DNA of 64,000 bases from Datura wrightii. Lineage: Eukaryota > Streptophyta > Magnoliopsida > Solanales > Solanaceae. The translations under genes were made by a program, and so were the position numbers. The notes under the pieces are model-generated. The model made no database searches. It had not been told where the DNA came from and worked only from the letters and a program-made list of their open reading frames with translations. Location: positions 106,554,001 to 106,618,000 of the forward strand of contig JASDFA010000020.1 in NCBI GenBank assembly GCA_035772735.1, written 5' to 3'. How positions within the stretch are numbered: position 1 is the stretch's first letter; each line of letters starts with the position of its first letter. This document shows positions 35,200-47,149 of the stretch, in pieces.

Positions 35200-37382
35200 A
35201 ACGCAGGTTAAATGTGATTCGCGTTATGAACGCTATAGAAACTCTTTTAGTTCTCAGTTTATTGTGATGGTAGAATTATATGTTTGTTGCCAGGCCTAGA
35301 CTTCAGAAGCTCATAAGAGTTATTGGCCTGAATCAGTTGGTTAAACAGTATGGGCGCAGTTAGGTGGTCTAACGAGCAGTTGGCACCTGTATTGGCAGGA
35401 AAGCATCCCTAAAGGTCATTGACGTCATCGCACGTTCCAGAACCAGAAATAGAGACAGAATAGGTATATTCTAGAGTTAGTGACACCAAGGTTCTCCAGT
35501 GTATTGAGTGATCGTCCTCCATCCTTTTAGCCTTATCAGTGATTGTCAGTCTTAGTCGACTTAACAGTTATCACGTAGGAGGCCTAGCAAGCCATCCCAG
35601 TCATCCGAGTCAGATAAACCCGTGGGTACCCTAAGGAGGGGTCCACATCAGTAGTCAGTGATGGGCTAGCACCCTAGCCGGTTCTTGTAAGGTATTCAGG
35701 TACAGACTGCCAGGAGAGGGCCAGTCTATATAGAATTGCCTATAAGATTGGGAATTGCCCAGAACAGTAATATAGATCCGAGTGGATCCAGATAAGGCTT
35801 AGGGAGTCAGTAGTACTCTGCTAGTATAGTGTTAGCCACAAGTTAAGGAGATCGGTAAGCTTCCTATAAAGGACCAGGGTACCGATCGCGTAGAAGCAAG
35901 TTCGACCGAGCCCAGCCCTATAGTTGTTTAATTAGAAGAATAAAGTAGTTCGCTATCTGCAACCCCACAGTTATTCATGAGTTATAGATGTCCGAGTAGG
36001 ACATTCAGATTATTGTTAGGCCACTTCAGACCTCGCTTTATTCAGCCTAGACTATTAGAGATCATGATCACTATCAGGATCCTCTGATCAGATACGGGCG
36101 CATGGCATGCCTGCAGATAACCATGTAGATTATCCCAGAAGTGAGTAGCATTAGCATGAGGCCCAGAAGTCCAGATACTCTCTCTTTATACAGATAGATT
36201 GATGTGTCAGTATAGCACCTGAGTTGGGGTTGCCCTTAGTTAGAAGCCTTCCATGACCGCCCCAGGGTTAATAGATGTGTCGCTCGCCCGCCAAGGGTGA
36301 GGATACGTCACTCTACGGAGCGGCATGCCATCCGCAAGGGACGAAGATGGGGATCCAGATCCTCATATTGTCGTGGTTGTCCTTATACACACCCCCGCCG
36401 AGCATTTACGCCTGGGGTGTAGATATCAGGAGTCCTCTGGACTCAGACACAGCTACAGTTCAGGGGCCAAGTGGGCCCAGTTGTAGACCCAAGGAACCGG
36501 TAGGTTGGCTACAGTACCAGTAGAGTTATAGACACCTGAGTAGGGGTATATAGATTGAGATGTGCTCGCCAGAACTTATGGGGGCCTAAACGAGTTATTT
36601 AGTGCTGATTCTACCTCCCGGCTTATGGAGGTCAGGTGGGGTTCTTGTATGAATTCTTGTCTGCTAGTTGTAGTGTATAAATGTGTAAGTATGCAGTCTT
36701 AGCTTATGTTGATGTAGTGTCAGTTAGATGCAGATTAATAATGCAGGCGTACAGGTTAATCTTTCGGCTCTTATTTTTATTTACTTCTAGTTCTATTCAG
36801 CTTATCTATTACTTTACATACTCAGTACATATTGTACTGACGCCCTTCTCGGGGTGCTGCATTACTTGCCTGCAGGTACATATAGACGAGGAGTAGGTCC
36901 CTCGTAGTTCCAGTCAGCCGTACAGAACCGTCAGCTCCCTTCTTCCGGGGCTGGTGTGATAGAGGTTTATTCCTTTTGTTTGCACAGATTGGTATGGTCT
37001 CGACCATCTTATTACTCATAGAGGCTTGCATATTGTGTTACTTCCCTGTGGTTAGATGATATCGGCCGTTTGGGGCCCATATGTACTTTAGATAATGTGT
37101 GTTGGTCGTGTGGGGCCCTATTTAGCTGTTGATTGGCAGCCTTGTCGGCCCGCATAGAACTCCCTATGATGTGTTTGTCTTTGATTAGTTGTTTACTTTC
37201 ACAGGGGCTATAGGCCTTGTCGGCCGGGGGTTGTATTTACAGCCGCTATATAGCCCATTGTTTCTTGATTCCAGAGTTAGAGTCAACTCTGCACCAGAGG
37301 TGCTTAGGCTCAGTTAGCTCAACAGTTCAGGTCCTAGTAGGGGACCAGGTGCCAGTCATGCCTCCCAAGGTGGGGTGTGACA
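35200..37382 (+). repeat. 5' LTR of element D (left end missing)
   Basis: From about 35646 it matches 43410-45148 closely (for example GGGCTAGCACCCTAGCCGG and GGCCTTGTCGGCC). The TGTTACACCCC start seen at 40173 is absent, so the left part is lost at the M1 border; the exact border is uncertain. It contains short reading frames near 36353 that recur in the other copy but are LTR sequence. Confidence 0.7.
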
Positions 37383-37386
37383 AACT

Positions 37387-37398
37387 TAGTATCAGAGC
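37387..37398 (+). other. Primer binding site of element D
   Basis: TAGTATCAGAGC, a one-base variant of TGGTATCAGAGC, five bases after the LTR end. F has the same layout at 60498. Confidence 0.7.
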
Positions 37399-39421
37399 AA
37401 GTCGTATCCCAGGGAGTATGCAAGTCGTGCTAAGTAGAGTCTTGTCTATGGATGTGTTGTGCACCACATACTATAGGCAGGGGGCTGCAAGACATGATAG
37501 GATGGGTTACTCTTTCTTCTTCTCAGATCGTGCTATAGAGAAAAGTTGTATAGGGTTAAGTCCCTAAATTGTCCTTGTTATGTCTGTCTAGAGTAATGTT
37601 TAATATAGGACACACACCAACAGGATAATACAGTGGCAGGAGGAGGTATCATTAAGATTCCAAAGTTGGGAGATAGTCAGCCTAAGGACGGGAGCGGACG
37701 TCCTTGATCTCCCCAATACTCTCCCGAGGTACCAGAAACCTCACATTGTGACACATCTACCAGCACTGTCCCCAGTTCATTTTTATAACTTCAGAGTAGG
37801 AAGTCAGGAGTATAGCGTATATACGAGTTGACTTATCTATTAGATATACAAGATCTGGTCAAGACGACAGTTAATATTAGATTACATGATGGATGTGAGA
37901 AAGAGAGGGAAATGCAGGATTCCCACCTCCATCCTTTCGAATGTTGTACAGTTCCATATTCCCATTTCATTGTAGTAAGAAAAGGCTATTCCTACCTCAT
38001 AGTTTTGTTTCCAGTATAGCAAAGGGCGTAAGAATTGAGGCGATGTTGCCCGGAGTAAATAGTAAGCGAAGGTTGGATTTGTTGACTCCCGAAAGTGTTC
38101 GGAATGAGTAGGGAGCCCCAATGTTTATGTAAGTTGTCCAGACCTTCATGGTAATAATTCAAAAGAGCAGGTAAGACTACCAGATTACTCAAAGTGTGTG
38201 TAAGAAATTCATCAGTGATAAACTCCCAGTAATAGTCAAGTTCAAGTCATAAAAAGGCTGAATCCGCTGTAGCATGCTAATGATGGCAGGATATACCTGC
38301 AAGATAATGGTTATGATCTCAGTTTGTGATATCGAATGACAGGGAGGTTATATGAATAAAATGGGTCTGACTGCAAGCCATAAGAAGTATAGGCCGAGAC
38401 CTGGCCGATAACCTTATTTACAGTGTAAGGCAGACACCATGAACCCCAAAGCTCAATCTAAGGAAGGTAAAGGGAAAAGCTCGAATACCAGATTTTGGGG
38501 GAAATTAGAATCACCTCCAGGTTGATAGAACATCATATATTGAGGACTAAGCCTTGGGCTAACAGTTAAGAGAAAGTAAGGCTGTAGCCTAAATTTTTGC
38601 GGTACACCCGCCTAAGGGGAAGGTAAGTTACGGGCAGCCTAAAATGTTGCGGAGACTCAAGTCTAGTGCAGCCTGGAAACAAGGCCCAACGGTCAGTTAC
38701 AGGCCTTCAATATAATAACAAGCAAGATCACAAGGTCCGGATGTTGACCTCACATTCCAAGGGTGGCAAAACTTCAAATAGCGGACGATAGCTAAGGTGC
38801 ATGTGTTCTTTGCTCCCAGAATTTAACAAAAATGTAATGAGATGGTATGACAGGACAGGAGATATTATTAAATCATAGAAGCAGAGCGTTAGTGATAGGC
38901 TAGAAAAGGTGAAATAGCAGGAACCGAGTTATCCAATATAAGAGATGGTCGTGTTCTCAAGGGAATGGAGAGTAATTAATATGAATACAGTCACAGGATT
39001 ACCTTACACCAGATTTAGCCTGACCTTATTTGAGTCAGTATAATCAGACCAATGAGGTCAATTCGTGCCTCGCCAGATGAAATTATGTCAACACTAAGAC
39101 TTATTCAGGTTAAATACCCCATAAGTAGATGGAGTGCATGGAGCCCAGTGTTTGATAAACTCCGATAGAGGGGCGCAATCTACGACTAAATTTTAGGAAA
39201 GGACGTTAGCACAGATGGTGACATATGTTAACTTAAGAACATTTCCTCATACCCTAACTAGTGGCTAAGTAGGATATACAACTCAGACTCTCGAGGCCCA
39301 CTGTAAATGGAAGTGGAAGCCTTCTAAAGGATAACTTAAGGCAGATGGAGCAAACCTGGGCATGTTAAAATGGGCAGAAGGAAAAAGTAAAGCTTATCAG
39401 AGAACATTTACTGACTACTTA
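37399..39421 (+). other. Non-coding interior of element D
   Basis: The first 200 bp match F just below its primer site (GGATGTGTTGTGCACCA... region). Beyond that I see no gag, protease, RT or RNase H motifs in any frame. The sequence is rich in short direct similarities but has no clear periodicity. It may be scrambled or highly decayed gag-pol, or filler. Confidence 0.5.
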
Positions 39422-39896
39422 GAGCCGCCAAAAATCTTATGCTGATGTGCGGTGGAGAAACCTAGAGTTTAATGTAGGTGACTGGGTATTCCTGAATGTT
39501 TCACCGATGAAGGGCGTGACGAGATTTGGTAAGAAAGGAAAGATTAACCCAAGGTTTATTGGATCGTATCAGATTCACCGAAGGATAGGCCAGGAGGCTT
39601 ATGACTTGGATTTACCTCTAGAATTAGAATCCGTTCACCCAGTGTTTCATGTATCAATGCTGAGAAAGTATATAGGAGATCCCTCCCGGATTGTCCCAAT
39701 CAAAGACATCCAAATCACTAAGGAGTTAACTTATGAAGAAGCTCTAGTAGTCATACTAGATAAGTAGGTCCGCAGACTAAGAACTAAAGATGTTGCTTCC
39801 GTTAGAGTGTTATGGAGAAATAAGAACCGAGAGGAGATGACCTGGGAGGCAGAAGACGATATGAAAACTAGATATCCTCAGTTATTTCAGACTTAG
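39422..39896 (+). pseudogene. Element D integrase C-terminus with chromodomain-like tail
   Basis: Reads KSYADVRWRNLEFNVGDWVF, MKGVTRFGKKGKINPRFIG, HPVFHVSMLRKYIGDPS and LTYEEALVVILDK, then TAG at 39765, then in the same frame VRRLRTKDVASVRVLWRNKN and YPQLFQT with the real stop at 39894-39896. Apart from one nonsense codon this tail is well conserved, although the rest of pol is absent. It matches the J segment from about 12340 to 12823. Confidence 0.85.
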
Positions 39897-40152
39897 TCAG
39901 ATTGTGCAGCTAGAGGTATGTTGTTGTTGTTGTTTTATAAGTTGCATTTTATACATGTATATGTGGAGTAGCTGACTTCAGTCTATTGTGAAACGAATGC
40001 CATAGTATTGTGTGGAGTACCTGTGTTGGACTTTTTTGCGTTTCAGGTTTTTTGGATAGTCCATATTATAGGAGAGACTCTACCGAAATTTTTTAGAATA
40101 AGTAATTGCAAGGTTAAGGTTCTTGCAAGTAGAAGTTAACATTCGAGGACGA

Positions 40153-40172
40153 ATGTTCTTAAGAGGGGAGGA
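40153..40172 (+). other. Polypurine tract of element D
   Basis: A purine-rich GTTCTTAAGAGGGGAGGA run before the LTR start TGTTACACCCC at 40173, preceded by the conserved ATTCGAGGACGAATG lead-in also seen in J. Confidence 0.75.
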
Positions 40173-40868
40173 TGTTACACCCCGTAAGTTTCTAACTTTT
40201 AATCAGCCTATTTGTATATTGGATAAGTGTTTTAGAGTGCCATACGTATGAGGAAAGGGCCGGGGGAAAGACCGAACGAGTGCAAAGTCGGGATTTCGCG
40301 GGAGGAGGCCGAACCATGTTGCCCAGAGGGGCAAAGTGGCACGGAGCTGCTCCTCCGCCTTAGTCAATGTGGCATGGAGCAAAATCAACGCGTTGGGCAG
40401 CGTGCCACATTGCCTTGTCTGCTACCTCAAGTATATAAAGGCCTCACACTTAGATGTTAAGTCATTTTCATAAATCCTCGTCCAGCAGAGATTATAGACG
40501 AAGGGAAACTATTAAAAATCATCTGATTACGCTACTAAAATCCTCCAAATCTAAATTAACTCTGGGTAGTGAAGTATAAGGCTGCAGAGAGCATCGCTGC
40601 GAAGATATTCTCGTAAAATATGCCCGACAAATCGTCATCCCACCGAGCCTAAGTTGGTGGAATTGTTTCAAACTAGTGTCAATATGATCACAGGCTTAAA
40701 GTAAGTATTTCTCCTTTCTAGATTCCCGAGAAATTATAAGTTTTTGATCGTTTTTCGATAAGTTGAAGTGTAGTCAATATATTTATATATAAGTTATTGT
40801 TTTCTTAGAATTTAGTAACGAAGTTGGGCCTATTCTTCCATTAATATGATTACAGTTGAGACGGACAG
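40173..40868 (+). repeat. 3' LTR of element D, first part
   Basis: Starts TGTTACACCCCGTAAG. It contains the word block 40245-40425 and a TATA box GTATATAAAG at 40431-40440. It is interrupted at about 40868 by E. Confidence 0.75.
40245..40440 (+). promoter_or_regulatory. U3 word block and TATA box of D
   Basis: Words GTGGCACGG (40335), TGTGGCATGG (40369), GCGTGCCACA (40400) and TGTTGCCC (40318), with matching inverted forms, followed at 40431 by GTATATAAAG. F has the same layout with a GCGCCA word. Confidence 0.6.
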
Positions 40869-42172
40869 TGATCTTGGGCATAATTACATGCCAAAGTGAT
40901 ACTTTATAACTTAGTTTTGTCTTGTTTATGTATTTAATTATGTACATTTTCACGCCTTTTTATATAAATGAGAAGAAATATTAACCAACATGATTAGTCT
41001 TTGTTTTTGAAGGAAATAATGCATTGGAGGACCCAATCTATGATTTGGTGAAGTAGAGGAATGATAACGGGAGCGAAACACTAAAGTTGGAATAAATTGG
41101 GCAATTTCCAGAGGGCTTCCGTGATACCTCCATGTCACGGAGGCAGTGCTCCGCGATACACACCGTGTCACGGAGGCAGTGCTCCGTGATACACACCATG
41201 TCACGGAGACAGTGCTCCATGATACACTCCGTGACACGTTGCTTTTTATTCCGGGAAATATTCCCACTAGTATAAATAGCACACTTAGGTTTTATTTTAA
41301 ACATTCTGACTTGGTTGAGCAAGAACGTTGGTTACAGGCAGTTGAAGGGACGAAAATTCTAGGGTTCTTCTCTATCTCTTTCTCTTTTATCTCAATTGTT
41401 TGTATGAATTCTACTTATTTGATGATGTGTAATCCACAAATGAGTGGCTAAATTCACTTCTTACTGAGGTTAAGAACAATTGTAGTGGAATGTAATTGTT
41501 AATCATTTTAGTTTTCATCTTTTCTTCAATGGTTGTTCTATCAATTCTTGTTCTTACTGCATTAATGTTTGGCCAATGTTAATGTATATCTAAAAAATCC
41601 AATTTTGATTTTGAAAAGGTAAGAAATTGGAAAGATGTGAATTGGTAGGATATGATCTCTTCTTAGTTTGGAAAATTGAGAATTGATTTACATTCAGAAT
41701 AGAAATATATCTGAAAGTCTATTAGTCAATTAAGGAATCGGGAATGTATGGCTAGAACATGAAATTCTTTTATCACAGAAATGTAGATTAAGGCTCATGA
41801 TTCTTAAGTTGGATAGGAGTCGAAAGTTCCAATCCATAGGCAATAATTCTTGACTAGCAACCGAAGGAAAGACTAACTGAATTGCATTGATAAATTAATT
41901 CCCTGCATGTTCGTTTTAACCTCAGCTTGCTCATTACTAATGTTCAGACTCACTTTATAATTTTTCCTTAGATTCTTATTAATTAGTAAACTCAAACTCT
42001 CAAAATATTATTTATTTGGTTGTCTGCATTCTTAAAGATATAGTTCATTAACACTTAAGTTAATTAGTACCGTAGCTCAGTCCCTGTGGGATCGATACTT
42101 GGCTTTACTTAAGCCACTTTACTACTTGTTCGACCACGTGCACTTGCGTGTAGTCACCTCACCATCTGAACA
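40869..42172 (+). repeat. 5' LTR of element E
   Basis: Starts TGATCTTGGGCAT and ends CATCTGAACA before the primer site. It contains three 33-bp repeats (41131-41229) and a TATA box, TATAAATAG, at 41271. The right part, GTCCCTGTGGGATCGATACT, is the type of sequence common before the TGGCGCCGTTGCC primer site in plant elements. The left end is inferred. Confidence 0.6.
41131..41238 (+). promoter_or_regulatory. Three 33-bp repeats with inner palindrome upstream of E's TATA box
   Basis: Units start at 41131, 41164 and 41197. Each contains CACGGAG-6 nt-CTCCGTG or a near copy; the middle one, CACGGAGGCAGTGCTCCGTG at 41169-41188, has perfect 7-bp arms. Partial copies flank the array on both sides. 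The TATA box TATAAATAGC follows at 41271-41280. Confidence 0.75.
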
Positions 42173-42178
42173 AGTTTT

Positions 42179-42196
42179 TGGCGCCGTTGCCGGGGA
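42179..42196 (+). other. Primer binding site of element E
   Basis: TGGCGCCGTTGCCGGGGA shortly after the LTR end. This site is common in Athila/Tat-type and related non-autonomous plant elements and differs from the methionine-tRNA site of the other elements here. Confidence 0.75.
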
Positions 42197-42364
42197 CTGG
42201 CAATTGGTAAATTTACTTTATTAGTGTTAGCTTACAAATTCTATATAAGTGTTGACAACTTGGTCTTAGCCTTTCTCCTGCAGGTATAGAATTCTTGTGT
42301 TAGTCTTATTTTTGAAATAAAAATAAAAATAAAAATAAAAATTGTAGATATTTGTTTTAATTCT

Positions 42365-43306
42365 TTTTGATTTTTTTCGGATACCCTTCTTGACATTCCA
42401 TCATGGAATACAAATGGTTTAAATGGTGGATACTCATATTTTGGTGAATCTTGTCTGAATTGCGGAGGACCCCACTTGTGGCAACACTGTAACACGTGCA
42501 ATATATGTGGTGGTCAAGATGGCCATTGGGATGGCTGTCCGAATGCATACTCCCCTCCCCTAAGCCCCTACTCTGATCCTTCTGTTGTTTTTGCTGAATA
42601 TAGGCATGATGAAAATGAGGACTAGGGACGCCAAGCTCGAATAGAAGACATGCTGAAACAGCTCCTTGAGCAAACAGATGCAAAGAAGGAGGCGATGGAA
42701 GCATTGAGAATTCAGCAAGAAGAGAATGGAGAGGCTCTAGAAAGGATGAGCGTCAAAGTCACGGAGATGATGGTTGAGGCTGAAGTTTGTGGTAAATTGC
42801 AGGTATCGGTTTTAGGCGATACTCAAGAGGAACTACAAGAAGAAGAGAAGGGTGAATTTTTGGATGACGCCCAACAATTAGAATCTCTTGAGTGTCCCCG
42901 TGATGGGCTCACACTTATGGAAAATCCATTCATGGAAGAAGAGATAGAGTATCCCCCAGTTGACATTAATGGAGAGATAGATGTCAATGTTGAGAAGGTG
43001 TATACAAGTAAGGAGGTCAAGCACAATGCAGTTTCAGAGTTGAGGTGTATTGGACCACATTCGAAGCATTTTTCGACATTAAGTTTGGTTGACAACCGAG
43101 AAATAGAGTCTTCCAAGCCTATAGAGAAATGTCTACAGGAGGACCAAGCCCCGTATATTTTGAAATTTGCTAACTCGGAGAGACAAAATGACTTCGCTTA
43201 CTTAAGGATGAATAAGTTCAAAAGGCAACATCTATTGCTTGGTCCTTACAATTTTTCACCACCACCCCTGGAGCATAAGATTTTTGTGCTTAACTATTTT
43301 TGGTGA
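42365..43306 (+). pseudogene. Gag-like protein of E with two zinc-knuckle-like motifs, one in-frame TAG
   Basis: One frame runs from about 42365 to the TGA at 43304-43306 with a single TAG at 42623. The amino part reads GESCLNCGGPHLWQHC and then CNICGGQDGHWDGCP, two Cys/His clusters spaced CX2CX3HX4C and CX2CX5HX3C. After the TAG come a coiled-coil-like stretch (MLKQLLEQTDAKKEAMEAL), a very acidic middle (EELQEEEKGEF) and a carboxyl part with FAYLRMNKFKRQHLLLGPY. No catalytic motif is visible. RNA or DNA binding is inferred from the knuckles. An ATG at 42650 could start the second part alone. Confidence 0.6.
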
Positions 43307-43401
43307 ATGTAATGCTTGTGAGAAATATTTGAAAAAAAAAATTCTTTTTGTGAGTCAAGCATGACTTCATCACTCGTTGGTTTTTCTTTTCGGTGGGGGG
43401 G

Positions 43402-45148
43402 TTCCTTATCAGTAGTTACTGATGGGCCAGCACCCTAGCCGGTTCTTGTAAGGTATTCAGGTACAGAGGGCTAGGAGAGGGTCAGTCTATATAGAATTGC
43501 CTAGAAAATTTGGAATTGCCCAGAACAGTAATACAAATCCAAGTGGATCTAGCTAAGGCATAGGGAGTTAGTAGTACTCTGCTAGTACAGTGTTAGCCAC
43601 AAGTTAAGGAGATCGGTAAGCTCCCTATGAAGGACCAAGGTGCCGATCGCGTAGAAGCAAGTTCAACCGAGCCCAGGATATAGTTGTTTAATTAGAAGAA
43701 TAAAGTAGTTAGTTGTCCACAACCCCACAGTTATTCATGAGTTACAGATGTCCAAGTAGAACATTCAGAGTAATGTTAGGCGATTTCAGACCTCGCTCTA
43801 TTCAGCCCAGACTATTAGAGATCATGATCACTATCAGGATCCTCTGATCAGATACGGGTGCATGGCGTGCCTGCAGACAGCCATACAGATTATCCCAGAA
43901 GCGAGTAACATTAGATGAGGCCCAGAAGGCCAGATACTCTCTTTATACAGATAGATTGGTCTATTAGTATAGCACCTGGGTTGGGGTTACCCTCAGTTAG
44001 AAGCCTTCTATGACCGCCCCAGGGTTAATAGCTGTGTTGCTCGCCTACTAGGGGCGAGGATACGTCGCTCTATGGAGCGGCATGCCGTCCGCAAGGGACG
44101 AAGATGGGGATCCAGATCCTCATATTGCCGTGGTTGGCCTTATACACACCCCTGCCGAGCGTTTACACCCGGTGTGTAGATATCAGGATTCCTCTGAACT
44201 CAGACACAACTACAGTTCAGGGGCCAAGTGGGCCCAGTTGTAGACCCAAGGACCTGTGGTTAGCTACTGGTAGTAGAGTGATAGACACCTAAGTAGGGGT
44301 ATATAGATTAAGATGTGCTTGCCAGGACTTATGGGGGCCTGAACGAGTTATTCTGTGCTGATTGTACCTCCCGGCTCATAGGGGCCAGGTGGGGTTATTG
44401 TATGAATTCTTGTCTGCTAGCTGTAGTGTATAAATGTGTAAGGATGCAGTCTTAGCTTATATAGATGTAGTGTCAGTTAGATGCAGATTACGAATCAGCA
44501 GGCATACAGGTTAATCTTTCGTCTCTTCTTTTTATTTACTTCTAGTTCTATTTAGCTTATCTATTGCCTTACATACTCGGTACATATTGTACTGACGCCC
44601 TTCCTGGGATGCTGCATTACTTGCCTGCAGGTACAGATAGATGAGGAGCAGGTCACTCGTAGTTCCAGTCAGCCGTACAGAACCGTCAGCTCCCTTCTTT
44701 CGGGGCTGTTGTGATTGAGGTTTATTCCTTTTGTTTGTACAGTATGGGTAGGTCGGGGCCCTGTCCCGACCATCTTATTACTCCTAGAGACTTGCAGATT
44801 GTGTTACTTCCCTGTGGTTAGAGTCTATCGATCGTGTGGGTCCATATGTGCTTTAGATGATGTGTGTTGGTTGTGTGGGGCCCTGTTTAGCTGTTGATTG
44901 GCGGCCTTGTCAGTCCGCATAGAACTCCCTATGATGTTTTTTTATTTGATTAGTTGTTTACTTACACAGGGGTTGTAGGCCTTGTCGGTCGGGGGTTGTA
45001 TTTACAGTCGCTATATAGCCCGTTGTTTTCTTGATTCCAGAGTTAGAGTCAGCCCTGCACCAGAGGTGCTTAGGCTCAGTCAGCTCAGCAGTTCAGGTCC
45101 TAGTAGGGCAGCAGGTGCCGGTCATGCCTCCCAAGGTGGGGTGTGACA
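43402..45148 (+). repeat. 3' LTR of element D, second part (after E)
   Basis: Matches 35640-37382 of the 5' LTR and ends CCCAAGGTGGGGTGTGACA. The sequence after 45148 belongs to element I. Confidence 0.8.
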
Positions 45149-47149
45149 TTTTATAATGAGTTTTCAAGAACTATGCGCACCTGATTCTCTCTCTTATGAG
45201 ATACGTAGGCAACCCGCCTTGGGTTCGGTGACCCTAGAAAATTAAAAAAAAATTATTTATATAATAATTTGAAAGAAAGTTCAATTCCTTATTTAAAAAG
45301 TTCTGTCGGTCCAAATTCAAAAATTATTAATTTTGTTCATATTCATCGAACAAAAAGAGGAGTTTTTAGATTATTCCAAAAGATTCAAAAAGATTTTTCT
45401 TTTTTAAGCTTTCACTCTCTTTGTTAAAAAAACAAATGGAAAAATGAAATCCCAAAGTATTTTACTTTTAATTTTTCTCAACATAAATCACAACATATAT
45501 ATATATATTATTTCTTTGTATAACTTTCAATATAAAATTTTTATAAAAAAAAACTTTTTCTTTGTTCATACAATTTTCAAGAAAATAATAAAGTTTGTAT
45601 TATTGAGTTAAGTTCTAATATTCTTAAAAGTCTAATTTAGATGAACTACGCGCACCTGATTCATGACAACATGATACGTAGGTAGCCTTTTTTCGGGTTC
45701 GATGATATTTATTTAAAAAAAGTGTTTTTCCTTATTAAAAAAATGAGTTTTTTTTGTTTACTTTATTAAAAAAACAAAAAAATACTTTTTTTTAAAAATC
45801 TTATCTTTGACTTGGTTGGTACGACACAATTAGAATGTGCATGAGAAAAATGATTGACATAATAGGGAGTACCAACTTCGTGGTAAACCATAAATTCATT
45901 TGAGTACTTTTTAGTCACACTTTAGTGACACTTATGCATGAAAGATAAGAACAAAACCAACCTCATTATTTCAGTACATTGTGTGGTGAGCTTTGAATTA
46001 AATTCATTTGCATTACAAATTGATCTAGAACTTGGCCTGAATGTTTGTTGAGGCGAAATTATGAGTAACACTTGATTTGGAAAAGGATCGTAAGCTTTTT
46101 GTTTTTTACCCAGTTGTGCCTTTTAAATCCTGCCAAATAACATTAATACTTAGCATGTCCCAATTGAGCCTAAAGTCTTTTCCTTGAACTACCAAAATTT
46201 AGCCTATATTGTTTTGAGTGGTTACATACACTATCCCTCTATTTACCCGACCTCCCTAAGCGCACTGAAAACGTCTAACTTGTGGACAAAGATCCAGTTT
46301 GAAGCTGCTAAAGATGCAAAAGTCAGAGTTACAAGGACGAATCCAAATTTATTTATTTATTTCTTTTAAAAATAAAAAAGAAGAAGTAAAAGAAAAAAGA
46401 AGGGAAGCCAACAAACCCCCACATGGTCAAGACAAGGACAAATTTCTGTAAAAAAAAAAAAGGACCTTCAAAAAATGAAGGAAAAACTTCAAAAGAGAGA
46501 AAGCACCAAAATAAAAAGGGGAAGCAGACCAAGATTTGATGAAGTCAAAATAAAAAGAAAAAGGGCAATGTAGAGATCAAGTGTCGAAGTGTCACAAACG
46601 AGTAAAGCATAAATTCGGTGCAACGCTCAAGGAGGGATTAAGTCACTTTTATTCCAAATAATTCCTACCCGTCCCTAATCCAACATTACAAGATGATAAT
46701 AAGTCCTACATAATCTCATTCCAAGTGTTCTCATATTAGTGGATACTTACATGAAGGTCAAACATAATTGCATGCATTGAACATTCTTCTAAGTGTGAGG
46801 GTGATTGACAAAATGTCCTCAAATAAAAATACTTTCAATGTGTGCAAATTAGGACTTTCTTTTGGTTAGGGCACTTGAAACAAGAGGAAAAGTTTAGTTC
46901 AAATCCTTTGTCTGAAGCAAGACGACCAAACCTTGTTGGTTCTTAAGTATGACTGACGTACCACTTGAAACTATAGGAATTATCTCGAAGTCAATCTCGA
47001 TTAGCTGAAAAGAAGATGAAAGAAATTTATATGCAATACTAATTGTTGGTATCAGCTATAGTCAAGACATGATTCTCTTTTCACTACTTTATTTTCTATT
47101 AAAAAAAGAAAAACTGGAGTCCACTTTTTACAGGCGCTCACCTTTGTTT
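45149..47149 (+). other. Non-coding 3' region of element I
   Basis: AT-rich, with no supported gene. It contains two copies of a GAACTAYGCGCACCTGATTC ... GATACGTAGGYARCC block (45165-45215 and 45648-45700), a purine-rich stretch (46370-46580) and AT runs near 45500. Confidence 0.5.

Larger units (their letters stand above)
40869..43401 (+). mobile_element. Element E: non-autonomous LTR element nested in D's 3' LTR
   Basis: LTR 40869-42172, primer site TGGCGCCGTTGCCGGGGA at 42179, one reading frame (about 42365-43306), and a polypurine tract ending at 43401, after which D's LTR resumes with no E 3' LTR. It has no protease, RT or integrase. Compared with D's other LTR, several hundred bases are also missing at this point, so a deletion probably took E's 3' LTR and adjoining D sequence. 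Confidence 0.65.
35200..45148 (+). mobile_element. Element D: gypsy element with coding core lost, containing E in its 3' LTR
   Basis: Plus strand: 5' LTR (about 35200-37382, start cut off), primer site, 2.8 kb interior holding only the end of integrase (39422-39896), polypurine tract, 3' LTR from 40173, broken by E (40869-43401) and resuming to 45148. LTR ends match (TGACA at 37382 and 45148). The LTR and the sequence just inside it resemble F (58847 onward). The interior lacks gag, protease, RT and RNase H, so D is a large deletion derivative that would need help from another element. Confidence 0.75.

Noticed and set aside
36275..36523. Short frame conserved between 36353-36500 and 44104-44292
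   Set aside because: It lies in the two LTR copies of D; similarity reflects LTR identity, and the two frames end differently.
40950..41451. Frames with repeated cysteine/valine/threonine phrases near 41150
   Set aside because: They are produced by the three 33-bp repeats (33 is a multiple of three) in E's LTR promoter; no sign of a gene.
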